A DNA stretch of 49,415 bases from Maricaulis sp963976135. Its GTDB lineage: Bacteria > Pseudomonadota > Alphaproteobacteria > Caulobacterales > Maricaulaceae. The position numbers and the translations under genes were made by a program. The stretch's first letter is position 1. Each line of letters begins with the position of its first letter. Under the pieces are notes generated by a model, which was given only the letters and a program-made list of their open reading frames with translations, ran no database searches and was not told the DNA's origin. This document shows positions 14,825 to 24,334 of the stretch, in pieces. Where the stretch lies: contig NZ_CAXBKN010000004.1 in NCBI RefSeq assembly GCF_963976135.1, positions 1 to 49,415 of the forward strand. The letters are read 5' to 3'.

Positions 14825-17800
14825 ATGGGGGCGGTCGTCGGAATCGCGCATGCCTACACGCGTGCGGAATTCATGGAAGCGGCTCGACGCCGCTGGCAAG
14901 ATCAATGCGGGAGTGAGTGCGGCGAGACCGGCAACGCTTTCTTTGCCCAAATCTACGATGACGCCCTGTCGGAGGATCTGGAGAGGGTTTCTGCGGATGA
15001 TCTCGCGGCCCTCAGCGTTGAGTTCTGGGCATTCGGAGACCGGCGTACCGGCGATGATATCCTGGTCCGGATCCGGACGGGCACCCGCGCTGACGGTGTC
15101 GAGCTCGGCCGTGATGTTCTCGAAATAATCGGAAATGACCGCCCCTTCATCGTCGATTCGGTGATGGGCGAGATCGGTGCCCAAGGGCATGATGTGGTCG
15201 CCATGTTCCACCCGATCGTCCAGGTCCGCCGCGATGCCGATGGCAATCGCACGGCCGAAGGTGGCCGTTGCACCGCTGAATCCATGATCCAGGTGCATTT
15301 GCCTGAACTGGACGAGCTGTCGCGGCGCACGCTGATCGAGGGCGTTACGGCAACGCTCGATGATGTTCGTGTCACCGTCGAGGACTGGTCCGACATGCGC
15401 GCCCAGATGGACGAGTCGATCGCCCATCTACAGCAGGCAACAACCCTGGCCTCGCCTGAGGAAATCGCCGAATCTCTGGAATTCCTGCGCTGGTTGCGCG
15501 ATGACCATTTCGCTTTTCTGGGCTGCCGCATCTATGATTTCGACGTCAGCGAAGACGGCTCGATGGCTGATCGTCATCCGCGCGTACGGCTTGATTCCGG
15601 TCGTGGCGTGCTGCGCGATCCGGAACGCCATGTGTTGCGCAAGGGTTCCGAACCGGCCGTTCTGACCCCGGCAATCGAGACTTTCTTGCGCGAGCCAACC
15701 CCGATTATTGTCGCCAAGGGCAATATGAAATCGCGTGTCCATCGCCGCGTCTACATGGATTATATCGGCGTCAAACGGTATCGCGAAGACGGTGCCGTGA
15801 TCGGCGAGTCACGTTTCGTCGGCCTGTTTACGGCCGAAGCCTATGACCAGAGCGCATCACTGGTGCCGCTGATCCGCCGCAAGGTGCGCCGCGTGCTTGA
15901 GCGTGCCGGCAAGGCGCCGGGCACCCACAATGCCAAGAAATTGCGCAATACTGTCGAGAATTTTCCGCGCGACGAGCTCTTCCAGACCGACGAGAATGAC
16001 CTGCTGGAAATCTGCCTCGGCATCCTGCACCTGCACGACAGGCCGCGCACCAAGCTCTTCATTCGCCGCGACCAGTTCGATCGCTTTGTCTCGGCGCTGC
16101 TCTTTGTGCCGCGTGACCGATATAACTCGCAGGTCCGTGAGCAGGCGGGGGAGTTGATCCGCGAAGCCTTTGGCGGGCGGCTTTCAGCCTATTATCCGCA
16201 ATTCGGCGACAGCTCGCTGGCGCGGGTCCATTTCATTATCGGCCTTAACCCATTCGACCATCCCGAGCCGGATATCGCAGAGCTCGAGCGGCGCGTGACG
16301 CGCCTGTCACGCACCTGGGAAGACGACCTGGAATCCCATGTCCGGCGCACTGCGTCGGAAGCGATCCGCCTGCGCATGCCCGCCTATCAGGATGCCTTCA
16401 AGGCCGGTTATCGCGAGCTTTATGATTCCAGCGAAGCGCTGGCCGACGTACTGAAACTGGAATCGCTTGATTCCAGCGACAAGGTTGCAGTGCGCGTGTA
16501 TCGCGAAGCCGATGATGCGCAAACCGAATTGCGCCTCAAGATCTATCGTGTCGGCAAGCCGGTCTCGCTGTCCCGGGTGATGCCCGTGCTGGAGAATCTC
16601 GGCGTCTATGTCGTGCAGGAAACCGGTTTCCCCGTTGACCGCCGCGGCCGCAATGGCGAGCTGGTCGATCGGGCTTATGTCCATGATTTCGAGATCCGCT
16701 CGGACGCGCTCAAGCATCAATCCCTGGAAGAACTGGGCCCCAAGCTCGAGGATGCCCTGCTCGCCATGGCCGAGGGCCGTGCCGAGGATGATGGCTTCAA
16801 CCGCCTGATCGTCGAAATCGGCGTGACCTGGCGCGAAGCGGCCTTCCTGCGTACCTGTGCGCGCTACCGCCAGCAGACCGGTCTCGATCCATCGCAGGCG
16901 ATCCAGGAAGAGGCGCTCGCCGCTTATCCCGACATTGCACGCGGCCTGCTCGAACTGGCGCGGGTCAAGTTTGACCCCGGCTTTGACGGTGAGCACAAGG
17001 CGCGGATCGAAGCGGCCAATGAGGTCGGTCAGCATATCTTGACCCAGCTTGATGCCGTTCGCAGTCTCGACCATGACCGCGCCCTGCGCCGCATGTTTGC
17101 CCTCATCCAGGCGACGCTGAGAACCAATTTCTATCAGACAGATGCTACAGGCGAGGTGAAGCCGCGGATCTCGATCAAGATCGACAGCGCCTCGCTGGTC
17201 GATCTGCCTCTGCCCAAGCCCTATCGTGAAATCTTCGTCTGGTCGCCGGATGTCGAGGGCATTCACTTGCGCTTTGGGCCAGTCGCCCGTGGCGGCTTGC
17301 GCTGGTCCGACCGGCGCGATGATTTCCGTACCGAAGTGCTCGGACTGGTCAAGGCGCAACAGGTCAAGAATGCCGTCATTGTGCCGGTTGGCTCCAAGGG
17401 TGGATTCTATCCAAAAACCCTGCCGCGCGACGGTTCGCGCGACGAGATTTTCGAAGCCGGCCGTGAAGCCTACAAAACCTTCATTCGTGGCCTGCTCGAT
17501 GTCACCGACAATATTGTCGATGATGTTGTGGTTCACCCTCAATCGACCGTGTGCTGGGATGATGATGACCCGTATCTGGTTGTCGCTGCCGACAAGGGCA
17601 CGGCGACCTTCTCCGACACCGCCAATGGCATGGCAACCGACGAGTTCGATTTCTGGCTCGGCGATGCCTTCGCCTCGGGTGGATCGGCCGGCTATGATCA
17701 CAAGAAGATGGGGATTACCGCGCGCGGTGCCTGGGAATCGGTCAAACGCCATTTCCGGGAACTGAACAAGGATATCCAGAGCGAGCCTTTCACCGTCATC

Positions 17801-19750
17801 GGTGTTGGCGACATGTCCGGCGATGTGTTCGGCAATGGCATGCTGTTGTCGAAACAGATCCGCCTGCTCGCCGCCTTTGATCATCGCGATATTTTCATCG
17901 ATCCGAATCCGGGTGATTGCGATCAGACGTGGAATGAGCGCAAGCGCTTGTACGACCTGCCCCGCAGCTCCTGGCAGGATTATGACAAATCTCTGATTTC
18001 CAGCGGCGGCGGTATCTTCTCGCGGGCCGAAAAATCCCTGCCCCTGTCCGACGAGATCCGCGCGCTGACCGGGCTGACCACGCCGACCGCCAGCCCGGCT
18101 GAACTGATTCATGCCCTGCTGAAGGCCGAGGCCGAATTGCTTTGGTTTGGTGGAATCGGCACCTATGTCAAAGCCAGCCATCAACAGCATGGCGAGGTCG
18201 GCGACAAGACGAATGAAGGCGTGCGGGTGAATGCCGCCGACCTCAAGGTCAAGGTCATCGGCGAGGGTGCCAATCTGGGCACGACCCAGGCGGCACGGAT
18301 TGAATACAGCCGTCTCGGTGGCCGGGCCAATGCCGACTTCGTCGATAATTCCGCCGGGGTCGACAGTTCCGACCATGAAGTGAATATCAAGATCCTGGTC
18401 CGGCCCATGGTGCGCAGTGGCGCGATGAGCCTGGCGGACCGCGATGTGTTGCTGGAATCGATGACGGATGACGTCGCCGACCATGTCCTCAAACACAATT
18501 ACGATCAGACTCTGGCCCTCTCCATGGCCGAGCATTCCAGTGTTGCGGACCTCGATGCGCATGAGCGTTTCATGGCCCGGCTGGAAAGCGCCGGTCAGCT
18601 CAATCGTGAGGTTGAAGGCCTGCCCAATCTTGAAGCGATGCGCAGCCTGAAGGAACGCGGTCTGGGTCTCACCCGGCCCGAGCTCGCGGTGTTGATTTCC
18701 TATGCGAAAATCACACTGTTTGATCAGCTTGTTGCCTCGGATGTGCCCGATGATCCGCACTTCCACTCCATGCTGGTGAATTACTTCCCCAAAGGCCTTC
18801 ACAGCTATACCGAGGCCATGGAGGGGCACCGTCTGAAGCGGGAAATCGTCTCCACCGTTCTTGCCAATGAAATGATCAATCTGGGTGGACCGACCTTTAT
18901 TCACCGCGCGATCGATTCAACGGCCGCCGCTGTGCCGGCCATCGCCCACGCTTTCGAGGTTGGCCGCCAGATCTTCCGATTCAGCGAGCTTTCCACCGAG
19001 ATCAATCAGCTCGACAACAAGGCTCCTGCCTCGGTGCAGATCGAATTACACGGAGAAATCATCCGTTTGTTGCGGCGACAGGCCTATTGGCTGGTTCGGC
19101 GCAATCGCGGACGCGCCGCGTCTACGCTGGAAAATATCGGTACGGTAATCGGCAGTTATCAGGCCGGCGTGCAGGAATTGCGTTCGATGGCGCATGAGAT
19201 CATTTCCGATCATGAGCGCAAGGGTGTCCGGGCCCGCAAGCAGAAATTTGTTGCCGCCGGGGCACCGGCCGCTCTGGCAAAGGCTGTTGCCGAATTGCGG
19301 CCGCTGACCTCATCGTCCGATGTGATCGATATGGCCGTGGCCAGCGATTGGCCGCTCGCGTCGACCGCCTATATCTATCATGCAATCGGCGCCCGGTTCC
19401 GCTTCGACCGCTTGCGCGGTCTGGGCCAGGAGGTTTCCTCCGAACTGCACTGGGACCGCTTGGCCGTGCGCCGCCTGATGGAAGATCTCTATGCCAGCCA
19501 GCAGACGCTGGCGGCATCGGCGATGCGGTTTGCTGCCCAGGCGGGCGGATCTCTCGCCAGCGGAGTCGAGGCCCCATCACGGGACTGGGCGGATTCGCTC
19601 GTTGAGGCATGGAATACCGTCAATGGCGATGAGGCTGATCGGGTCGATCTGGTTCAGCGCCAGCTCGATGAATCGGGGTCCTGGACCCTGTCCAAGCTCT
19701 CGATTGCATCCACCCAACTTGGCGAAATGGCTTCAGTGGCCCAGCCCTAG
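14825..19750 (+). CDS. Large NAD-dependent glutamate dehydrogenase (GDH-180 class)
   Basis: A 1641-residue enzyme converting glutamate to 2-oxoglutarate and ammonia with NAD+. It belongs to the large bacterial GDH class with long N- and C-terminal extensions. The N-terminal third holds ACT-like regulatory segments (for example PFIVDSVMGEIGAQGHDVVA). The catalytic core reads FGPVARGGLRWSDRRDDFR and VPVGSKGGFYPK (residues 817-865). The NAD-binding domain has VIGVGDMSGDVFGNGML near 990, then GGIGTYVK and VIGEGANLG. The start has AGGAG nine bases upstream. In Caulobacter the corresponding enzyme, GdhZ, also binds FtsZ and delays division; whether this one does is unknown. A long open frame on the opposite strand is a codon-bias shadow. 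Confidence 0.97.
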   Translation: MGAVVGIAHAYTRAEFMEAARRRWQDQCGSECGETGNAFFAQIYDDALSEDLERVSADDLAALSVEFWAFGDRRTGDDILVRIRTGTRADGVELGRDVLEIIGNDRPFIVDSVMGEIGAQGHDVVAMFHPIVQVRRDADGNRTAEGGRCTAESMIQVHLPELDELSRRTLIEGVTATLDDVRVTVEDWSDMRAQMDESIAHLQQATTLASPEEIAESLEFLRWLRDDHFAFLGCRIYDFDVSEDGSMADRHPRVRLDSGRGVLRDPERHVLRKGSEPAVLTPAIETFLREPTPIIVAKGNMKSRVHRRVYMDYIGVKRYREDGAVIGESRFVGLFTAEAYDQSASLVPLIRRKVRRVLERAGKAPGTHNAKKLRNTVENFPRDELFQTDENDLLEICLGILHLHDRPRTKLFIRRDQFDRFVSALLFVPRDRYNSQVREQAGELIREAFGGRLSAYYPQFGDSSLARVHFIIGLNPFDHPEPDIAELERRVTRLSRTWEDDLESHVRRTASEAIRLRMPAYQDAFKAGYRELYDSSEALADVLKLESLDSSDKVAVRVYREADDAQTELRLKIYRVGKPVSLSRVMPVLENLGVYVVQETGFPVDRRGRNGELVDRAYVHDFEIRSDALKHQSLEELGPKLEDALLAMAEGRAEDDGFNRLIVEIGVTWREAAFLRTCARYRQQTGLDPSQAIQEEALAAYPDIARGLLELARVKFDPGFDGEHKARIEAANEVGQHILTQLDAVRSLDHDRALRRMFALIQATLRTNFYQTDATGEVKPRISIKIDSASLVDLPLPKPYREIFVWSPDVEGIHLRFGPVARGGLRWSDRRDDFRTEVLGLVKAQQVKNAVIVPVGSKGGFYPKTLPRDGSRDEIFEAGREAYKTFIRGLLDVTDNIVDDVVVHPQSTVCWDDDDPYLVVAADKGTATFSDTANGMATDEFDFWLGDAFASGGSAGYDHKKMGITARGAWESVKRHFRELNKDIQSEPFTVIGVGDMSGDVFGNGMLLSKQIRLLAAFDHRDIFIDPNPGDCDQTWNERKRLYDLPRSSWQDYDKSLISSGGGIFSRAEKSLPLSDEIRALTGLTTPTASPAELIHALLKAEAELLWFGGIGTYVKASHQQHGEVGDKTNEGVRVNAADLKVKVIGEGANLGTTQAARIEYSRLGGRANADFVDNSAGVDSSDHEVNIKILVRPMVRSGAMSLADRDVLLESMTDDVADHVLKHNYDQTLALSMAEHSSVADLDAHERFMARLESAGQLNREVEGLPNLEAMRSLKERGLGLTRPELAVLISYAKITLFDQLVASDVPDDPHFHSMLVNYFPKGLHSYTEAMEGHRLKREIVSTVLANEMINLGGPTFIHRAIDSTAAAVPAIAHAFEVGRQIFRFSELSTEINQLDNKAPASVQIELHGEIIRLLRRQAYWLVRRNRGRAASTLENIGTVIGSYQAGVQELRSMAHEIISDHERKGVRARKQKFVAAGAPAALAKAVAELRPLTSSSDVIDMAVASDWPLASTAYIYHAIGARFRFDRLRGLGQEVSSELHWDRLAVRRLMEDLYASQQTLAASAMRFAAQAGGSLASGVEAPSRDWADSLVEAWNTVNGDEADRVDLVQRQLDESGSWTLSKLSIASTQLGEMASVAQP

Positions 19751-19816
19751 CACCGTCTTGCCAAAGCCCGGTCGGGTACGGGGCTCGGCATCGCCGGACC
19801 CTGTATTCGGACTGGA

Positions 19817-20698
19817 TCAAGCGCCCTGGGGTGCGAGTTCGAGGCTGAGAATATCCAGCCAGTCGCGACGCGCCTGATCTGCCGCATCAATATCGAAATT
19901 GATGCGGGGGTCGGCAGGCGGATTCGGTTCGTCGAACGCGTGCGTCAGGCCGGGCCAGACCTGGAAATCAACGCGATGCCCCGCGACGTCGGAGCGTTCG
20001 AACAGCCGTTCGCAATCGCCGGGTGGCGCGATCATGTCATTTTCCGCCAGAATCGCGTGCAGCGGGATTTCGCGGGCATATCCGCGTCCATCACTGCGCA
20101 TGGGAAAGCCGCAATAGGGGTAAAGCGTCATCGCAGAGCGGACGCCGCCGAGATCCGGTGTCTGGCCATCGCCGATGCTGAGCGCTTCCGGGGCTGAATT
20201 GCGCCCGGCATCATCAAGCGCTTCAAGCACGGTCCAGCCGCCATGGCTCCAGCCGATCAGGGCGAGGCGAGAGGCGTCGATCCGGTTGTCCTCGCGCGCC
20301 AGGACCAGACCGGCGAACACGTCCGCAGCCCGCTCGCGGCCCCAAAGGCGCAGGCCGGTACAGACCTGGCTCATCGCTGCGAACCGGTCGATCCCGCGCG
20401 CCGCATTCGAACCGATGATCAGAACGCCGTATCCGGCATCCAGAGCTGCACGCGCATAGTCTTCTTGGACCTGGCGCAGCCCGCCGCAGCCGTGAAACAT
20501 TAAAATAGCCGGCACCGGCCCGGTCGCGGTATCCGGTATGCGCACATCCGTGAAAGGGCGGATCAAGTCCACCTGTTCTTCCAGCGTGCGGTGGGGCACG
20601 CTAAAACCGCTCACATTGGAGCTGGCATAGGCCCCCAGTCCGCTGGCAGCGACAGCGAGGGCGGCGGGAATGGCGCGGATCAGAAAACTCAACATCAT
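19817..20698 (-). CDS. Secreted dienelactone-hydrolase-family alpha/beta hydrolase
   Basis: A 293-residue protein with an N-terminal hydrophobic segment (FLIRAIPAALAVAASGLGAYA), probably a signal peptide or anchor. The alpha/beta-hydrolase core has the oxyanion region ILMFHGCGGL, the nucleophile elbow GWSHGG, an acid strand IPLHAILAENDMIAPPGDC, and the C-terminal catalytic His in WPGLTHAFDEP. This matches the dienelactone hydrolase family; members often act on carboxyesters, and the substrate here is unknown. It lies 71 bases downstream of purH on the same strand and converges with the GDH gene. Confidence 0.85.
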   Translation of the reverse strand: MMLSFLIRAIPAALAVAASGLGAYASSNVSGFSVPHRTLEEQVDLIRPFTDVRIPDTATGPVPAILMFHGCGGLRQVQEDYARAALDAGYGVLIIGSNAARGIDRFAAMSQVCTGLRLWGRERAADVFAGLVLAREDNRIDASRLALIGWSHGGWTVLEALDDAGRNSAPEALSIGDGQTPDLGGVRSAMTLYPYCGFPMRSDGRGYAREIPLHAILAENDMIAPPGDCERLFERSDVAGHRVDFQVWPGLTHAFDEPNPPADPRINFDIDAADQARRDWLDILSLELAPQGA

Positions 20699-20769
20699 GA
20701 ATGCAATGCGCCGCCGGAGACCGCCGCGTCAATGTTTAGTTGATTCACATCGCTGCTGCCGGGCCGGCC

Positions 20770-22365
20770 TCAATGGCGGAAATGGCGCATTCCGGTGAAG
20801 ACCATGGCCAGTCCAGCCTCGTCGGCGGCGGCGATGACTTCATCATCGCGGATCGAGCCGCCCGGCTGGATGATCGCGGTAGCGCCGGCCTCGATTGCGG
20901 CCTTCAGCCCGTCTGCAAAGGGGAAGAAGGCATCCGAGGCGCAGACCGAGCCTTGGGTGTGTGGTGTGTCCCATTTGTTTTCGCCCGCCGTTGCCTCAGC
21001 CTTGCTGAGCGCCAGGCGTGCGGCCTCGAGCCGGCTGGTCTGGCCCATGCCAATGCCCGCCGTGGCGCCGTCGCGTGCATAGACAATGGCATTGGATTTG
21101 ACGTGTTTGACCACTTTCCAGGCGAAGAGAAGATCGGTCATTTCCTGCTCGGTCGGTGCCCGCTGGGTGACAGTCTTCAACTCGCTCACCAATACACGGC
21201 CGGTATCGCGCTCCTGGACAAGAAGACCGCCTGCGACCGTTTTGACCAACCAGCCAGTCTGATCGGGATTCGGCAGCGCGCCGGTCAGCAGTACGCGCAA
21301 ATTCGGCTTGGCAGACAGGATCGCCAGCGCATCTTCATCGGCATCCGGTGCGACAACGACTTCAGTGAAAATCCGCACCAATTCATTGGCGGTTTCGGCG
21401 TCGAGGGTGCGATTCATCGCCACGATCCCGCCAAAAGCCGACACAGGGTCGGCCAACAGCGCGTTCTCATAGGCGGTCGTGAGCTTCTCGTGCAGCGCAA
21501 CACCGCAGGGATTGGCGTGTTTGACGATTACGACTGCGGCCGTGGCCTCAGGGTCAAACTCCGCCGCCAGCTCAAATGCGGCATCGGCGTCAGCGAGATT
21601 ATTGAAGCTCAGTGCCTTGCCCTGCATCTGACGGGCCGTTGTGATTCCGGGCCTGATTTCCGACGTGCGGTAGAGGGCGGCGGCCTGGTGTGGGTTCTCC
21701 CCATAACGAAGGGGCTGCAGCAGGTGGCCGCCAAAGGCGCGGTAGCTCGGCGTCGGGATGTCGAGTGAGTCAGCAAACCAGTTGGAGATGGCCGCGTCAT
21801 AAGCCGCCGTCCGGCCATAGGATTTCGCCGCCAGCTGTTTGCGCAATACCAGCGGGGTCGCGCCGTCATTCGAATCCAACGCGTCGAGCACCGCGTCGAG
21901 ATCCTCTCCATCGACGCAAACCGCTACCCAGGCGTGATTTTTGGCCGCGGCACGGATCATGGCTGGCCCGCCAATATCGATATTCTCGACACAGCTGGCG
22001 TATTCGGCCCCTTTCGCGACAGTGTCCTCGAACGGGTAGAGATTGACGTAGAGCAGATCGATGGCCGGGATGGCGTGTTGTGCCATGTCCGCAATATCCT
22101 GGTCGTTGTCGCGCCGGCCCAGCAATCCGCCATGCACACGCGGGTGCAGGGTCTTGAGGCGGCCATCCATCATTTCGGGAAAGGCCGTGACATCTGCAAC
22201 ATCCAGCGCGGTGAGGCCGGCGGCCTGCAGTGCTTTCAACGTCCCCCCGGTCGAGAGTATCTCGACATTCGCCGCTGCCAGGCGTTGGGCCCGCTCAATC
22301 AGGCCGGTCTTGTCCGAAACGGATATCAGGGCGCGTCGAAGCGGAACTAGGTCCAGATCGGGCAT
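20770..22365 (-). CDS. purH: Bifunctional AICAR formyltransferase/IMP cyclohydrolase
   Basis: PurH performs the last two steps of IMP synthesis. From the chosen ATG at 22365 it is 531 residues. The first part (about 1-150) is the IMP cyclohydrolase (MGS-like) domain: ALISVSDKTGL, LSTGGTLKAL, MMDGRLKTLHPRVHGGLL. The rest is the AICAR transformylase, with RYGENPHQAAALYR, KALSFNNLADADAAFEL, KHANPCGVALHEKL and KSNAIVYARDG. An ATG six codons upstream (22383) is in frame; the later one fits the usual PurH N-terminus and has GGAG upstream. It follows the capD-like gene after 70 bases. Confidence 0.97.
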   Translation of the reverse strand: MPDLDLVPLRRALISVSDKTGLIERAQRLAAANVEILSTGGTLKALQAAGLTALDVADVTAFPEMMDGRLKTLHPRVHGGLLGRRDNDQDIADMAQHAIPAIDLLYVNLYPFEDTVAKGAEYASCVENIDIGGPAMIRAAAKNHAWVAVCVDGEDLDAVLDALDSNDGATPLVLRKQLAAKSYGRTAAYDAAISNWFADSLDIPTPSYRAFGGHLLQPLRYGENPHQAAALYRTSEIRPGITTARQMQGKALSFNNLADADAAFELAAEFDPEATAAVVIVKHANPCGVALHEKLTTAYENALLADPVSAFGGIVAMNRTLDAETANELVRIFTEVVVAPDADEDALAILSAKPNLRVLLTGALPNPDQTGWLVKTVAGGLLVQERDTGRVLVSELKTVTQRAPTEQEMTDLLFAWKVVKHVKSNAIVYARDGATAGIGMGQTSRLEAARLALSKAEATAGENKWDTPHTQGSVCASDAFFPFADGLKAAIEAGATAIIQPGGSIRDDEVIAAADEAGLAMVFTGMRHFRH

Positions 22366-22435
22366 GGGCAGGGCTCCATTCATTCAGAATTCTCTGGGTT
22401 GGGCGCGGAGGTAGCATGACGGGCGGACATGTCAA

Positions 22436-24334
22436 TCAGATCGGCGCGGCGGGGCTGAGCCCGCACACCTGTTTCAGGGCCAGTTTTACCGCTTCGATAT
22501 CCGGGCCATCGGCGGCCGCGAGCAGGGTGGCGAGCCGGGCCTCGATTTCTTGTGGATCAGTGCTGGGGCCATCCACCAGCCATACCCCGGGGATGCTCGT
22601 ATCCTGGGTGTGTTCAAAGGGATAGACCAGGCTTTCATGCCGTTTTTCACCGGGCCTGAGACCCACGACGGAAAGCGTGCCGGGCGCGTCGGGGTCGCGG
22701 CCGCGCAGACGCAGGAGTTGGCGGGCCAGGCGCAGGATCGAGACCGGCTCGCCCATATCGAAAACATAGAGCGCACCGTTGAGTGAGGCATCGGCAGCGG
22801 TCTGGGCCGCGGCCGACAAGACCAGGCCCGAGGCCTCCTCGACGGTCATGAAATAGCGCGTGGCTTCAGGATCAGTGACCGTGATGGCATGGCCCAGTTC
22901 GATCTGGCGCTCAAAAAGCGGTACGACCGAGCCCGTCGACCCCAGGACATTGCCGAACCGGACAACGCAAACCCGCGTCGGGCTGCCGGGGATAGCCGCT
23001 GATTGTGCAAACAGTTCGGCTGCGCGCTTGGTCGCCCCCATGATATTCGTCGGCTCCACCGCCTTGTCGGTCGAGATCAGCGCCACGACCTGGGCGCCGT
23101 GCAGGACTGCAGCGTGGATGGTCTGGATAGTTCCCAGAACATTTGTGCGCACAGCTTCGCTAGGATTGCGTTCGCTCATCGGGACATGTTTCAGCGCCGC
23201 AGCGTGCAGGACGACATCGGGCTTTTCTTCCGAGAAAACCTGTTCCAGGCGGACCGCATCGCGCACATCGCCGAGCACGGCGCGCCATTCGACCTGGGGC
23301 GAACGGGCCGCGAATTCCAGATCGATTTCGTAGAGATTGGCCTCTGATGAATCGAACAGGATCAGTTTTTCGGGGCCGAGCTTTGCAGCCAGCCGGGCGA
23401 GTTCCGATCCGATTGTGCCGCCGGCGCCGGTGACCAGGACCCGCTTGCCCTCGATCAGCGGGCGCGCCGGTTCCAGATCCGGCGCCCGGGGCGGACGGTT
23501 CAGAAGATCGGCCGCTTCGACAGGTGAGAAGGCGCCAGGCCCCTCCGCGGGGCGCGCACGGGAGAGTTTGGCGCCCGAGCGTGCGGCAATCCGCACCAGC
23601 GCATTGACCAGTTCCACGTCGGTCCGGGTGCCGGCCAGCACCAGGCGCGGCGGCAGTTTCTCGGCTTCCGACAGGCGTTTGAGCGCTGCGGGCAGGACAT
23701 CGAGACCGCCCAGTACCGGAAGCCCGTGAATGGCACGGCCAGCGAGGGCAAGATTGGGTTCGATCAACCCTTTTGGCCGGAAAGGAGCGGCGCCATTGCG
23801 CCGGGCCAGGTCGCGCAGGGCGGTGTCGAGTTCTTCCTCTGAGCCGACCAGAATGGCGGCTGGTTTGCTGCGATCCTCGAATTGCAGCACCGATTGCAGG
23901 CCGCGTGTGCGCCAGGAGGCGACGATCAGCCGCGAGCCGAGCATCAGGCCGATCAGGATCGGAATTTCAATCAACTGGCTGGTCCGCGGGAAACCATCGA
24001 GCCGGTTGATCAGGAAAAGGATGGGCAAGAAAACCAGATTGGCGATGATGATTGCCATTAATATGCGGGCGGCATCATTCAGCGCGGTGTAGCGCCAGAG
24101 TCCGCGGTGCAGGCCGTGGAGTGGGAAAACCACCGCACAGGTCAGCGCGAATACGGCCACCGATTGCAGCATGATGGAATCGGGTGGCGGCGTTCCTTCG
24201 AACAGATATCGGATATGGATGGCAGCCCACATCGAGGCCGCGCCAGCCCCGAGATCAAACAGGGCGACCCAGATCATCGTCGACTTGCTGCCTGCAGAGA
24301 TTGGCGCCGGCGCATCGGGGCGTGGTGTACTCAT
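22436..24334 (-). CDS. Membrane nucleotide-sugar 4,6-dehydratase (CapD/WbpM/PglF-like)
   Basis: A 632-residue protein with four hydrophobic segments in the first 150 residues, a flavodoxin-like region, and a C-terminal extended short-chain dehydrogenase domain. NAD binding is VLVTGAGGTIGSELARL near residue 300. The catalytic region reads STDKAVEPTNIMGATKRAAE near 425, with Met in the place of the usual Tyr, as in the WbpM/PglF class. Such enzymes make 4-keto-6-deoxy sugars for capsule, O-antigen or glycoprotein glycans. Its start overlaps the heparinase stop (ATGA). It sits inside a purine/ribosome-methylation gene run with no glycosyltransferases nearby, so its polysaccharide target is unknown. 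Confidence 0.93.
   Translation of the reverse strand: MSTPRPDAPAPISAGSKSTMIWVALFDLGAGAASMWAAIHIRYLFEGTPPPDSIMLQSVAVFALTCAVVFPLHGLHRGLWRYTALNDAARILMAIIIANLVFLPILFLINRLDGFPRTSQLIEIPILIGLMLGSRLIVASWRTRGLQSVLQFEDRSKPAAILVGSEEELDTALRDLARRNGAAPFRPKGLIEPNLALAGRAIHGLPVLGGLDVLPAALKRLSEAEKLPPRLVLAGTRTDVELVNALVRIAARSGAKLSRARPAEGPGAFSPVEAADLLNRPPRAPDLEPARPLIEGKRVLVTGAGGTIGSELARLAAKLGPEKLILFDSSEANLYEIDLEFAARSPQVEWRAVLGDVRDAVRLEQVFSEEKPDVVLHAAALKHVPMSERNPSEAVRTNVLGTIQTIHAAVLHGAQVVALISTDKAVEPTNIMGATKRAAELFAQSAAIPGSPTRVCVVRFGNVLGSTGSVVPLFERQIELGHAITVTDPEATRYFMTVEEASGLVLSAAAQTAADASLNGALYVFDMGEPVSILRLARQLLRLRGRDPDAPGTLSVVGLRPGEKRHESLVYPFEHTQDTSIPGVWLVDGPSTDPQEIEARLATLLAAADGPDIEAVKLALKQVCGLSPAAPI

Noticed and set aside
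16307..18904. 865-codon open frame on the minus strand opposite the GDH gene
   Set aside because: It lies wholly inside a gene with complete family motifs. GC-rich third positions commonly open long antisense frames, and its translation shows no recognisable domain.
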